Below are positions 33,449 to 44,960 of a stretch of DNA of 64,000 bases, piece after piece. Positions within the stretch are counted from its first letter, which is position 1; each line of letters begins with the position of its first letter. Origin of the DNA: Dermanyssus gallinae (taxonomy: Eukaryota > Arthropoda > Arachnida > Mesostigmata > Dermanyssidae); assembly GCA_003439945.1 (NCBI GenBank), contig QVRM01006019.1, positions 62,001 to 126,000 of the forward strand. The letters run 5' to 3'. The notes below the pieces were generated by a model. The model saw only the letters and a list, made by a program, of their open reading frames with translations. It was not told the DNA's origin and ran no database searches. A program made the position numbers and the translations under genes.

Positions 33449-34976
33449 TTTAATAGTCTTAGCGACAACAACCACGACTGGTGAACGTGCACACCGAAAA
33501 AATGATTCGTGTCCTCTACAAATGCACTTGCTGTGGCAAGCTCCTTGGACCGGATTCATAATAGAATAGAGGAGTATTAGAAAACTAACGAATCCGAACA
33601 CCGAGCTCCGTAAAGTTCCAATACCGAGTTGTTCCCACGTGGATTCAGCCACCTACCTCCGACCAGTTACGCGCGACTTTATCTAGGCGACTGTGATTGC
33701 AATGCATGTCAGATGAGCTAGCGTCTGCAACGTAAACAAGTGGATGAGACAGCCGAAAGCAGCCGGAATGCCAAGGAAGACGGCAAGGAAAGAAAAAGGC
33801 ATTTTCGCTTTCACAAAGTCGGTCGCACTCTGCTACATATAGGTGAGCCGAAGCGAGAGAGGTCAGCTGACCGGTCCTTTCGAAAGCCGACTCAGTTAGA
33901 CAAGAGAAAATGCATCACCTTAAAATCTAATATTGCTATTATTATCAGCGTTAAAAAAAAAAAAAATAGAGATGTAATCAACAATCGACATTGGCTTACA
34001 ATTAGATGGTGGGCTTCACCAATAAGTTACTAGTCGCAAAGGAACTTTGAATGTTTTTGTCAGCGGGCCGGCAAGATATGTGACTGTCAACTGTAGCAGT
34101 TTTTAAGACACCGTAGGGACCCCGCAACCCATGCCAACTTCGATATGGGCATATGTGATAGAGCACAGCATCAATATGTAACAACTCAATCCAAGTTGTT
34201 CTTCTGTGAAATTTACGCATTAGGCGTTAAAAATGTCGGTCAAGTTTGTCGGCTATATCCTCAGGGTCGTTAAAGGCTTTGTCAAAATCTGATGTTACTG
34301 GTAGTAGACGAAAGTATCATTGTCTTTTATTTGTCAATGAAGCTCTTGAGTTGAAGGTGACGCAACGTAGTTCAGTTCTGTTGGGCTGTTCAGACAGGCA
34401 GCCTTTGTTTCTATTGAGTTCCATTTACGGTGTCGACAGTACATATTTGACGTTATGGCGTCCAACGTATATTAATTGCCCTACTGTCATTTTCACGAAA
34501 GACAAAAGACTTACATCAGCCGGACACGCCTGTGATCGAAGATCAGCAGATACCCGAGAATCTTTGGCTAGACAGAGGTAAAGTTAGAGTAATTTGAGAC
34601 TGCAATATGAATGAATTATGTGCCCGACGAGGGTCTAGTTGTCCGATCGATAAGAAAAGAGAATTCTCTTGCAAAGAAAAATAACAAGCAGTCCTCGTGC
34701 CGCGGGGCCGATGGAATAACAGCGTTTGCGTAACCCATTATAATGCCAGGTAAAGAACTGTTCACCGGTAAGGTATAATAACATTTGGAGTAAGGTGCCC
34801 TCAACATTAGACGGTTAAAATAAAGTACCGTCTAATTTGTTTTTACCGTCTAATCAAGATTTTTTTTTAAATCATCTAAACAACATTGGACGGTTAAAAA
34901 CAATTTTGCAGCGGCCTGGGCCTTTTCATTAGCTTGCACGTTGCCGCTAGGGCTGCGCACAGGAAGCGATGACGGA

Positions 34977-35374
34977 AGTTTCTACGTGGAGCACGTGAAT
35001 ACTTAAAGCACCGTCCAGTGTCACAGACTGTGTATTTGCCGCGGCAAAACCAAAGGCCTTGAACGATATATACGTTAGATCACAATGTATTAGCTTCGTA
35101 TCCATTTATATTGCAAATGATATATATATATATATATATAACTGCTAAACTCGTAGATGCAAGCTGATGCGATTTCAACATTAATAGCCATTACATTTGA
35201 CAAGTACTAAATTATAAATTAGTGATATATATAATAGTTAAGATAGAATTAAGTTTCTACATGTAGCACGTGAATACCAAAACCACCGTCCAGTGTCACA
35301 GATTGTATATTTGCCGCGGAGAAAGAGTGATACGTTAGATCACAATGTACCAACTTTGTATCCATTTATATTGC

Positions 35375-35408
<34 letters not shown>

Positions 35409-35520
35409 AACTCGTCGATGCAAGTTGATGTGATTTCAGCATTGATAGCCATTACATTTGACTCTACATTAGGTTTAATAAGTACTAAATCTAAATCATG
35501 ATAACAGTGATATAGATAAT
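34977..35520. repeat. Tandem dimer of a 275-bp unit
   Basis: Unit 1 begins agtttctacgtggagcacgtg at 34977. Unit 2 begins agtttctacatgtagcacgtg at 35252. Shared internal blocks are ccgtccagtgtcacaga, atttgccgcgg, gttagatcacaatgta, a (TA)n tract, and atagccattacatttga. Each unit has one CACGTG. A related short motif (accgtctaat / gacggttaaa) recurs upstream at about 34812-34895. Confidence 0.9.
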
Positions 35521-36243
35521 AAAGCCCAGAGCAGAGAACGCCGAGGTCGCTGATATCGAGAAAATGAGCGCAAACGCTAACTAGACGTTTTGAACATTAA
35601 GCCTTTTTAAACAACATTAGATCGTAGAGGTTTACGCAAGCTCTGGCCCCGCAGCGTCTCTCTATTACAAGAGGCCTGACGACAGCACCATAGGAACGTG
35701 ATAACGAAGCACGTTAGACAACAACTTGGGATCCGTCTCTGGTCGTCCCTCCCAAGGAATGTCTGGCCACGATGAATCTTTCTTCCCAAGAGCCGTTGCT
35801 TTCATATAGATGAAATTGACCTGCCATATGAGGCGGCATTCCATCAGCGCTTTTCATCTTAATTTTACATACATAAAGACTACGAATTACGAAGGAGTGG
35901 GAACTGTTGCAGTATACATACCTTGGCGCTTGTTTAAAGTTGGGGGCCATATGTCCGACTTGATCACAACGTTCTCATGTGGTTTCATTCTTACAGTTTG
36001 CGGTAATGTAACTTAGTTTTAAGCATTTATAACGGAGGGGCAACAAATTAGTGCGTCCCGATTGCTAGAAACACGTTTGCAGATGGAAAACTAACGAACT
36101 GCAATAGTACACAAATAAAGGGGATCAGCGTTGTATTTCTTCTCATAAGGTCTTCTATCTTTGCCGATACAACAACGTTTCTGCGAAGAGTCATTTTGTC
36201 AACTGGGTTTATTTTGACGCGATAAGCAGCCAGGTCCTCGCAT

Positions 36244-36825
36244 TTGGCAAGCGCCAAGATCTCAAGTATCGTCGTAAATTTTGCCTTTGCTCGCCTTGTT
36301 TACGTGTTATTTGCTTTTCCAATAGTTTCCTTAGTGAGTCTACAGCCTTTACACCTTACTACACAGGGAAAGTCGTCCACTTTTACGAACCAAGATAAAT
36401 TCATAACAACGTTTCGTAAAGACCGCTCATCTGTTGATCTGCCATTCATTGTCAGCTGTTGCGAGGCAGGGCTTCCTTTAGAATGCGCTAGCCTTAAGAC
36501 AACAGAAATTGTACGGGCAGCCGCTAACTTCGTATTGTCTTCGTTCGGTCGTGTTGAGAACGCTGCTGCTGCTGCTGCTCAAAGTGGATTTTTCATTTTG
36601 TTCAACCCTTGCCCTCTCGTTGACATACTTAATGACCTAGAAGACCAAGTTGCGCAACAGGCGCAACATTTCACAACATGTGCCGTTGCGAGAGACGATG
36701 CGGAGAGGCTGTCTGATGGAGAAACTAAACACGCAAAGCTCATAATAGTCAGGGTCGGGATATCAAATGTTGAAACTTGTACATTCATTAACTGGAAAAT
36801 CTACTACTGCGCTAAAAAAATATAG
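36244..36825 (+). other. Unrecognised 193-codon ORF
   Basis: Longest plus-strand frame not explained by a repeat. It has a hydrophobic N-terminal stretch (residues about 18-35), an Ala6 run near 109 encoded by a GCT repeat, and no motif I know. Length alone is not decisive in 64 kb of six-frame sequence. The overlapping minus strand (36257-36060) also reads as plausible protein (LAAYRVKINPVDKMTLRRNV), somewhat like LINE ORF1, which weakens the plus-strand claim. The flanks 35521-36243 and 36826-37089 are unassigned. Confidence 0.15.
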
Positions 36826-37104
36826 AACTACCACAAGGTGAGTGTACTTACTCACGGGAATCATTTGGTACAAAATTTATAGTCGCTCGATTCGTAAAAT
36901 GATTAGCGTAAGCCGCTTTTTCCCGCTCCCTTTGATGTCAGTCGTACTTATGACCCTTTGTTAACAGAGGAGGTACGTTGGCAGCTGCCAAGATGGCTAC
37001 AGGATTGCTGGGGGAACTCTAGATATCTCAACATGTACGGCTTTTGGTGTGTTGACGATATGCCTCATGGTGAGCTCCAAGCGTCCCGTAGGGGACGGCC
37101 TAGA

Positions 37105-37260
37105 CCAGCTTTTTTTTTTTGTAAAAAGGGAAAAATGCTTTTACGCAAAGCGGGTAGTGTGGGACTCGATGCCGATGTTCTTGGCATAATACCCACTAAA
37201 AACCTCTCACCTAAATGGCCTCAGGAAGAGGCGAGGAGCTGGAACCACTCTTAATACTAC
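37105..37260 (-). mobile_element. R1-like 3'-end fragment (minus)
   Basis: On the minus strand: tttttagtgggtattatgcc, catcggcatcgagtcccaca, gcgtaaaagcatttttccc, then an A11 tail (T run at about 37110-37120). It matches the 3' ends of R1-like copies 1 and 2. A small direct repeat, ttaatactacttca, occurs twice at 37251-37280. Confidence 0.75.
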
Positions 37261-37674
37261 TTCAACTTAATACTACTTCAGCAGATTCGCCACTAGCTGC
37301 TTACCTTCCTTCTCTGTTAATACAGTGCTCTATAAGAATCTGGTATTGGGGGCGCGGCGGGGGAAAAACGACGGTAATCATATCACGAATCGAACTGTCA
37401 TCGATTTGGTACCAACGTAATACCCATGGAATGAATGAGGTAACATTCAGCCAGCCACGTTTGTAAAAAAAAAATCAAATCTGAACAAGACATTTCCGCC
37501 TCTTTTCCTTTAGAAATTTCTGTGTATTTTGGGTAAGCTGTACGAGCCCCTTAAAATAGTGTACCATATCCAATTCATATATATGCGGTGGTGATACATT
37601 TTATCACGTTTATTTCGCTTCTTATGAGTACGCATATAACATTATTATTTTTGTCAGCTGCTCTCAGCATTTTA

Positions 37675-37850
37675 TTCGATAGAGGCAGCGCAGTTTTGTT
37701 TTCGTACGGGCCAACGCATGCTACACTGTACATGTTACGAGTGCGGTCGACAGATGCACTCTGTGTGCTCCTTATGGAAGTTCGTAGTCGAACAGTTCAT
37801 CGTCGATGCTAGCACATATGCATATATCTGTGCACAATGCACGCGTAAAT
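37675..37850 (-). mobile_element. LINE-A C-terminal fragment (minus)
   Basis: Nucleotide match to the complement of about 20480-20645: gagaggcagtgcag / tagaggcagcgcag, then gtcgacaga-gcact and ctcttcgtggaagctcgta / ctccttatggaagttcgta. The plus-strand cysteine-rich frame here (CYECGRQMHSVC) is an antisense artefact of the LINE. Confidence 0.7.
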
Positions 37851-38060
37851 ACAAGTGCATCAAGCATTACTGGATTGCACAGGGATGTGTATGCATCTAT
37901 CTGTCTATATATAAACTAAGAACGGAGTAAAGCAGCTCAGTGACTCAAGGCTCAAACCATATAACGGTTTTGACCTGTGATCTGGGATTGGTTCTTTAGG
38001 GTCGCCAGTCGATAGGTTGGAACAACGACGCACGTTTAACTGTCTGGTTGTGTCGTAACC

Positions 38061-38412
38061 ATGGGCGCAGAGATCCCATGGACGTATCACGCACTGGTGG
38101 GACTCGAAGCTATACTTTGCGGACTAGCGATAGCCTTCATCATATCGTCAGTGACAATGCCGCGCTTTGTTCGACAGCTTCGATGGGACTTTCGGGGGTA
38201 AGTGGGCAAGTTACTTAGACCTCCTTGTCGTCTTCGTGATCATAATGCTAGGGCTGACATATTGGTACGACAGCGCCCGCATCATCCGACTACAACAAGT
38301 TGTGAAGAAAAGTGAACCGACTGAGCGAGAGATCGACGACAGAAGAGTTACTAAGAAGTTGACGAGTATATTCTGTTATAACTGTGCACCTCTTACGCGC
38401 TTCGGCAAATGA
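38061..38412 (+). CDS. Candidate small membrane protein, possible two-exon gene
   Basis: ATG 38061 in good context (gtaaccATGG). 45 codons include a hydrophobic segment (AILCGLAIAFIISSVTM) and then meet GTAAGT at 38198; unspliced, the frame stops at 38199-38201. Joining to an AG ending at 38273 would remove 76 nt and continue in frame through 45 basic/polar residues to TGA 38410-38412, giving about 91 aa. Read unspliced in a different frame, 38167-38412 encodes a second hydrophobic stretch (YLDLLVVFVIIMLGLTYWY). The hydrophobic segment resembles the small ORFs at 18357 and 24915 (shared LCG, similar spacing), weakly. Splicing is hypothetical. Confidence 0.3.
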
Positions 38413-39045
38413 CCGTCACCGCGCTGTCCAACTGCGTAATAGGTAAAACTGATGTTCCGGCGCTGTTTGTTACAACGTAAGTAATAAGCTCAGATCTCTT
38501 CCCGCTCCGTCGAAACGTCGAAAACGTTGGAGCGAACGCTCCCAATGTGACAGCAATACGTGACACTTCTGCGCCAAAGGTATTTAATCTACGTGCTGAT
38601 GGCCGACTTCTCGTTCGTCGCGCAATGCCCGCGCAATTAGATTCTAATACAAATCATCCTCGATAGGGACGTCCCTGAACACAACTTGACACACCGTTAA
38701 ATAAACTTCTCTATAGCTATTATCTACCTGTATGACGGCTTTATCGAGAGTATTTGTGTTACGCATTAATTTGCATCATTATTTGGCTAGCCTACTTAAA
38801 GCTATAATACGAAAATTGTAAATCCTATTGTCAACATTGCACGCCACGCCATCCTCACGATGCAATACAAGATGCCTCACAGTAAGCCCAAAACTAATTT
38901 GAAATGGAATGACCAGCCATCACCTGCAGCTCAGTCTCGAGAAGACCAAGCTGCTGTATGTATTTCACAGGTCAGAAGAGGAACGCATGGAGTTCAGATT
39001 GCCGGTCTTCCCGCTGTCCACTGAGCGGGAGGGAGGCTAAGTACC
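38413..39045. other. Unassigned stretch
   Basis: No recognisable gene. A short inverted motif, ggagcgaacgctcc, is present near 38530. Confidence 0.5.
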
Positions 39046-39145
39046 GAAACTTTTTCGGGCTGACCATTAGTGTCAACATTTAACGTCCACGGAACTGTTC
39101 TTGCATTGTTTCGTGCGACGGGCCCCATAAATCCCACAAATGTGT
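39046..39145 (-). repeat. SINE tail, same family as 21411 (minus)
   Basis: The complement contains cacatttgtgggatttatgg, agttccgtggacgttaaat and gtcagcccgaaaa, the tRNA-unrelated part of the SINE at 21411-21595. The head is not recognisable. Confidence 0.65.
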
Positions 39146-39377
39146 AACCGTAGCCGTACAGGCCAAGTACCTTACCATAATACTTGTTACCGGGTTGACG
39201 GGCGCACCTCACACGGCCTCGATGACAAAAGATTAGCAAGGTGGCCAGTGTATTGTCTGGCCAGAGTCCTGCCGCGAGTGGGCAAGGCCTTCGACTAGCG
39301 ACACCTGGCGGCCACCTAGTTAGCTAAGAGCCTTACGGCTCATTTACGGCACTCCGGTCTGAATAGGCCCCCCCTAG

Positions 39378-39595
39378 TCGAGCCCGGTGGTGGCGTGGTG
39401 GGTGCATTCGTCTGCGCCTCGCGACCGGAGGGAACACATAGGTGCGCGGGTTCGAGCAGCCCCACCGTTGCACATTTGTATTTATGGGGTCCGTCTATGA
39501 AGCAGTGCGAAAAGCAGTCCCATGGACGTTAACCCTTGGCCGATAGTCAGCCCAGAGAGTATAGGCTTGGCCCTAAAAACAGCCCGAAACTAAAA
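39378..39595 (+). repeat. tRNA-derived SINE, second full copy
   Basis: Begins gagcccggtggtggcgtggt (A-box) and has the B-box gggttcgagcagcccc with a small insertion. Then come tttatggggtccgtctatga, catggacgttaaccc and gcccgaaac. It is collinear with 21411-21595. No clean target duplication was found. Confidence 0.78.
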
Positions 39596-40059
39596 AGCAC
39601 TGCGCTCGGCGTATTGGGGGCTTCGCCTTATTAGGGTCTGTCGCGCATACCCCTTACGACCCCGACTGAAGTCTTGCTCGCGTGCTCACGCGTCCACAAC
39701 CGCGGGACGTTCTCGGTGGAGAGCGCAGCAAGCGTTATATTTACGCAGAGATAGACCTAGCACGGGCCAGAGATGCCACTCTGACTGCTGGCCGTGTGGG
39801 TAGTGATGGGCCGACGTAAAATGTGGAAACTTGCCGAGGCGAATCCACGGGCCTATGGATGCAAGCCTGCTCTCGAACCACCAGACATGGCAAGACTGTA
39901 ACTACGGCGTCTGTTTGTACCGCTTTATTTATATAGCTTCGCTATGTTAGCACTTTGGAGTGGACAATTGTATCCGCGCAAACGCGTGGTCACGGGCAGT
40001 TTTCTAACCCACCAACCACACTAAGACTACGGCGGGGTTGACATTCCACGCGTCTTGCA

Positions 40060-40180
40060 GATAGATCCTTACCGCATGGCGATTTTCAGACACATCTGCT
40101 AAGAATCGGCAAGGCTGTCAGTAATTCGTACGTTCTGTGTGTACTTCGGGATAGACTCGAATGACGTGAGCCAGGCCAAG
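40060..40180 (+). pseudogene. R1-type ORF2 C-terminal scrap
   Basis: GDFQTHLLRIGKAVSNSYVL, then CVLRD, parallels GQFQTYMMRIGKSHSDICVL in copy 1. The frame is broken on both sides. The surrounding 39596-41115 otherwise shows nothing, apart from a 65-codon frame at 40311-40508 that I do not recognise. Confidence 0.55.
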
Positions 40181-41169
40181 ACCGACATTGTGCGTGCCTC
40201 AGTTCCGCAGCATCCCCCCAAGGTGGTCATCGGCCATATGCTTGCGTGGACGACAGAGTGTCGCCGATTCGATCCATGTTTATGATTGAACTTTCTTTAA
40301 GCGATGCTCTTTGAGAATAGACGATACACTATACAGCGATCACGCTGGATTACAAAGCATATTGAGATGTTTTAGGGTGGAAGAAATTCTCAGTATTCCC
40401 GAACTTAAAAGGAAGAGGAAGAATCCGGGTTTAGTGCGCTGGCGAGTTCTACAAAAGTCACTGCTAGCTGTCAGATGTGCATCACGCATTTTTGAAACTT
40501 TAAATTAAATAAATGAATAAACATTTTCATCCGATCTACTTTCGTTTTACTTTGCTGATCTATAAACATCTGCACACCGTATTGTCATTACGTGCAACCG
40601 ATTACATTGTGGTATATAGCAGAGTGTTTGTGAATCTAAAAAGGTCTCTGAGAACATTAGAGACATACCGCGAGCACAATATTTAGACGTTTAGCGTATC
40701 GAAGACAAGGGCTATTAAGTTCAGATCCGGGGATCCCCTGAAGATAAGTGATAAGTTTAGCTTAGGTAGAATTTGCCTCGGAGTTTACTTAATTTGGTGT
40801 TAAGGTAACGCCAGGCGGCATATCTTTCTCGGCCCACACATGTCAGCGAATCAATAGCAGCATCGTCGCCATTACCTCAATCCCGGCTCTGCAGAAGCTT
40901 TCAGAGCATTAACTTAAGACAGCGTTAATACTGTTTTACCTGAACCTTCAGACAACGCTTCTTAAGAGTTTTGGGCCTCCCTAGATACGCACAAAACAGG
41001 CTAACTTACACTCGTTTATTGATGATCTGGTAAACCGCTTTTAAGTTCCGACCACCGCGTCACTGTGAAAGTTCTGTGGGGACTTTAAGCAGATGATGAG
41101 AGAAGAACGACCAAATTTATTTATTTAGGTTCTTTAGATGCACATACAATTGTTGACGCCGACTTGGTT

Positions 41170-43040
41170 CGGCTACGGCAGAAAAAGGAGTCCCTTGCCC
41201 GTGGGCAATGAACCGATTATCGACGCGGCGTTTCTGCGTTGAATTTCAACTGATATTCTTTGTAGCAAAAACTGACATGCCCTTCTATCACCGGTTGATG
41301 CAGCAACTCTAGATCCCAGCTCCGCCAGAAAGCTCCTTGTGATTTTTCCCATTGGGCCTAATATCTCGAAGGGTACTTCGCAAGGTTTCGTCGAACGATT
41401 GAAGCAGGTCCGGTTCAGCATAGGCTCGTGAGCATCGCAAGAGGTTCATCAGCCTCGGCATTGACAAACTTGCGCGAAGCAGGTAGAGGGCTGGGTGAGC
41501 GTCTAATAGTCGCAGTCTAGAGCACCAGCGAACAAGGTCGGAGCCTTTTTTAGCTAAAGATAAGCCAATAGATTCGGTCAGAATTGGCGCCCCTAGAAGC
41601 TCGAATTCGTTATCAGGAATTAACCTCGCAGCTGGCAGAAGATCGCGGACCATTTGAAGCATTGGAGCCGAGTTGAGGGTCCTGTTGAAAGGGGAAAAAA
41701 ATTTCGCACTTGGCGTCGTTCAGCTTGAGTCCCGAGACCGCCTCGAAGTCTCTTACCTAGGCAATGTCTCTCTGGACCACCGAGACGTCTCCAGCGAGAG
41801 TGCCGTCGTCCAGAAACCAAGGTCGGAGTTCGGAAGTAAGGCGCGTTTGAAGTTCGTGAATAGCAATGCAAAATAAAGCGGGGCCACAGGGGTCACCTTG
41901 TTGAACGCCGGAGCACGACTCGATAAACTCTCCCTGCCAAATTAAATTGCTCGGAAGTCTGTACATCTGGTATACCAGCGGGTAAAGTTGGGGAAGGTAA
42001 GAGCGAACAGCCTTAAGCAGGTGGTCTCGTCTGAGCGTGTTAAAGGCGTTTTTAAAATCTAACTTGACGAGAACCTGTTCTGGGGCACTCCTGTTATGGT
42101 CTACAAAAACCCGTGTTGCATGCACGGCCGCTTCCGCACCTCCTCTTATTCCGCAGCCGAGCTGATGCGGAGAGACCATTGCGACGATGTCCGGCATGCT
42201 CTTCCTGATTATGATTTTTCCGACTAAGCGGCGCAGAGTCAGGCCAACTGCAATGGGTCTATCTTTTTTGCGCAAAGCAATAAGCGAGGCGCCGTAGAAG
42301 ACTGGGAGCACGAAATCAGGCAGCTTTTCATCAATAGCAAGGTTTACAAAGCGTGCTAGACTTAGGATCAGTCGGTTCTCCTCGCCGTCTCTGCCGATAA
42401 GGTCCTTCAGATGACGCGGTCGTAGACCATCAGGGCCGCCGCCTGAGCTGTTGGCAAAGCTCCGGATGGCGTTGATGACATCCATTGCAGACACGGTGAT
42501 ATCATGGACCTCTCCGGCAGACACAGGCGGTGGAGAAAAGGATAGATCAGGTGGAGTAGGCGGATGTTTGCCCAGGAGCGCCAGTTTCGTTTCGGCAGAC
42601 AGCGGCGCTACTGTGTCGGTGGATAAAAGAACCCTTGCTGCAGAGGAAGCGTCGCCGAGGGCGAGTTTCCCCTGAACAACACGAATATCGCAGAGTTGTT
42701 GCGCGACGAACTTTCTTGCCGACTAGGCAATGATGAACCATATGGGTTCGTTTCAGGACCGTTTCCCGCCCGGAATCGGTTGAGATTCTCGCGTAGTACC
42801 GATGTGAGGGTTCGGCCGCGTTCCTTTTGGGATGGTATGCAGAATACTGCAGTTGGAAATTGCAGTAGTCTTTTATATGAATCTCTGCTTGCTGTTGAGC
42901 AGACCTCATTGATCAGAGTTGCAAGCTCCGAAGACATGCTGTCGCGAATACCCCGGGGTAAACAGGAAATCATCTTAGATGCGCTCTTGACTTTCAAAGT
43001 TTCGAGGATAACGTCTTGCAGTGAGACCTGCGCCAGTGTA
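41170..43040 (-). pseudogene. Reverse transcriptase ORF of the 41-45 kb element
   Basis: Pre-RT segment (complement of 43040-42550): PTAVFCIPSQKERGRTLTSV and basic sequence. The RT is in the 255-codon frame 42524-41757: SGGGPDGLRPRHLKDLIG, then VLVKLDFKNAFNTLRRDHLL (Asp of motif A), then CSGVQQGDPCGPALFC, then PWFLDDGTLAGD (motif C Asp pair). The thumb follows in other frames (LLGAPILTES, AHPALYLLRASLSMPRLMNL, FDETLRSTL) to a stop near 41173. Catalytic Asp residues are retained. At least three frameshifts make it non-functional. No zinc-knuckle or nuclease domain is recognisable after the thumb. Confidence 0.82.
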
Positions 43041-43044
43041 TTTG

Positions 43045-44951
43045 TTACAGAACTTGCATGAAGTGCGTCTCTCGTGGACGGACTCCGACCGTTGCTTCCC
43101 ATACTGCTGACAGAGGGAACGGCCCACCTGCGAACGTCTTGTTGTGACATCCTTGCGAGGCCGGAGGAGACTTCAGAGCGATGTCGCACGCGACAACAGG
43201 GGAGGCAGCTGTCATCGCGGGATCCGTTTCGGGCGGACGCGGACCAGCCAAACTTGAAGTTACAGCTGACAGCAGAGCGTCTTTAAGCTGATCGCGCAGG
43301 CCAGCAGTGAGGTGGTTTGGGGACCCGATAACGGGCCCAGCAGAAGCGACTTGTAAAGGCCCGCCAGGGAGAATGCATGAGAATGCCTTCTCGATAGCGC
43401 TGCTGATGTGTGTTACAATAGTGTCGATAACGGACGGTATGATCTTTTCAGTGATGGCGAGCATTATCCTGTCGAGCCAGTCCCCTTGCGGTGGAGCGAT
43501 AACATTCGGGATGGGCTCCTTAACATCATCCTCCGCCTTTTGAGCCTGATCTGCCGGACGTGAAGGGACTTTAACCCGGCAGTTTTGGACAACTGCCGAA
43601 AAATACCGTTTAGATAGCGAGGCCGATGGCTGGACCTTAACCCCGTTTTGAACCACCGCAGAAAAGGAACGTTTAGAAAAAGATGCCGATAGTTGTATGT
43701 CGTTTACGAGTGAGCAGATTTTCACCGTTGGAGCGGAGGCGTTTTGCTGAATGCGTAATGGGGCTGATCTCCTAAGCTGTTCCATCCGATGGAGGCGATG
43801 GGGGCACGATCCCCAGGTAGACTCGTGAGACCCCTTACAGAGACAGCACTTTTGGGGGTTGAGTACAGTCATTACGGAGGTGATTCGTAGAGCCGCAACA
43901 GCGGCAACGTGGGGACGACCACGGGCATTTCGGCCTGATGTGGTCTAGGCTAAAGCACCTGTAACAATGATGAGGCTCCCTGCAGAGCACCACCCCGTGG
44001 GTTTTCAATCCGAGATGAACCTCAGCAGGAAATTCGATGCCCGCAAAGGTGAAGATAACACTGTCAGTCGGCATAACAATGCCAGTCCTAACGTTTTTCG
44101 ACCGCACCCGAATGGCCTCAGTTACCCCCAGAGTCTTCAGTTCGTTGACAATTAAGTCCTCACTGAGTGACGGGTGAACGCCACAAATTTTACCCTTAAC
44201 AGTGGATCTTTGGCCACTCGTTCGTGACTGAACAGGGATACCCGCGAGCTGTGTTAAACTCAGCAAAGTAGCTCTGTCCACAATGTCAGCAGCCACGATA
44301 ACGAGTTCACCACTGCGAGCAAAGCAGGGCTCATCAATTTCCCCTTTAATGTGCTGGGCTATATCAATGCATACCTTGGTAAAATTTTTCTCAAGTTGCT
44401 TGTCGTCGGCTGAGAAGAGAACTGCTTCAGTGCGCTCTTTGGTTACACCATTGGGAGCAGTCATCTTTTGAGCCGTTTTACCACCAGCACCGACCTCAAT
44501 CCAACCCTCAGTATCTCCATCGTTCAAAGCATCGCCGTCCCCTGCCACTTGATTATCATCTCGTGAAACACACAACAACACAACCGGCGCCGGTTGTAGC
44601 AGCACCCGACGTTGACAGCATTGTGGCAGTGCCGACGTCTTTCGCCTCCTTCGACGGTTGCTGCTGCTGGGGCGGGCTGGTCGCGCGTTTTTTCTTCTTT
44701 GTGCAGCATCCCTTTCCACTTGTTGACGGAGAGTTGGCAGCGGCGGCAACGGACTCTGCAGTTACTGTAGTCTCGGCGCCAACATTTCGAACACAGCTGA
44801 CTGGCGAATCGTCGTTGTTGTTGTTGACATCAGCCGGTGGCGGATCGTCGTTGTTGTTGACGTCAGCCGGTGGCGGTGGCGTTGTTGTTGTCGTCGTCGT
44901 GCCTGGCTTCCCAGATGGTGGGTCGCCCTTAGGCGAGTGTACAACGCCCAT
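43045..44951 (-). pseudogene. Gag-like ORF1 with three zinc knuckles
   Basis: Starts MGVVHSPKGDPPSG at 44951. The N-terminal region is low-complexity, with a repeated PPPADVNNN unit (about 44880-44810) and Lys-rich sequence. The frame shifts near 44565, then about 230 residues are clean to CYRCFSLDHIRPKC and CRCCGSTNHLRNDC. It shifts again near 43850 into CCLCKGSHESTWGSC. The C-terminal 250 residues include a 21-22-residue tandem duplication (SASFSKRSFSAVVQN / SASLSKRYFSAVVQN). The layout matches I/Jockey-like gag proteins that bind element RNA (family inference). Confidence 0.8.
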
Positions 44952-44960
44952 AACGGGTCA

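Larger units (their letters stand above)
41116..44960 (-). mobile_element. Non-LTR retroelement with gag-like ORF1 and RT, no upstream endonuclease
   Basis: On the minus strand ORF1 (44951-43045) is followed directly by a pre-RT region and RT (about 43040-41170), then an (AATA)n-type tail at about 41129-41117. No APE-type endonuclease fits between ORF1 and RT, because they are contiguous or overlap. The RT has DGLRPRHL, GVQQGDP and FLDDG motifs. From memory, related proteins are widespread in invertebrates, but I cannot name the clade, and some relatives may carry a C-terminal nuclease that I do not see here. There are about five frame breaks in all. No target duplication was identified. Confidence 0.8.

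Noticed and set aside
34977..35520. CRISPR-like repeat array
   Set aside because: Only two long units without regular spacers, in eukaryotic-type DNA; it is a tandem duplication.
37718..37930. PHD-finger-like Cys/His pattern (CYECGRQMHSVC ... CAQC) on the plus strand
   Set aside because: The region is a nucleotide match to the complement of the LINE-A C-terminus (20.48-20.65 kb); the pattern is antisense coincidence.
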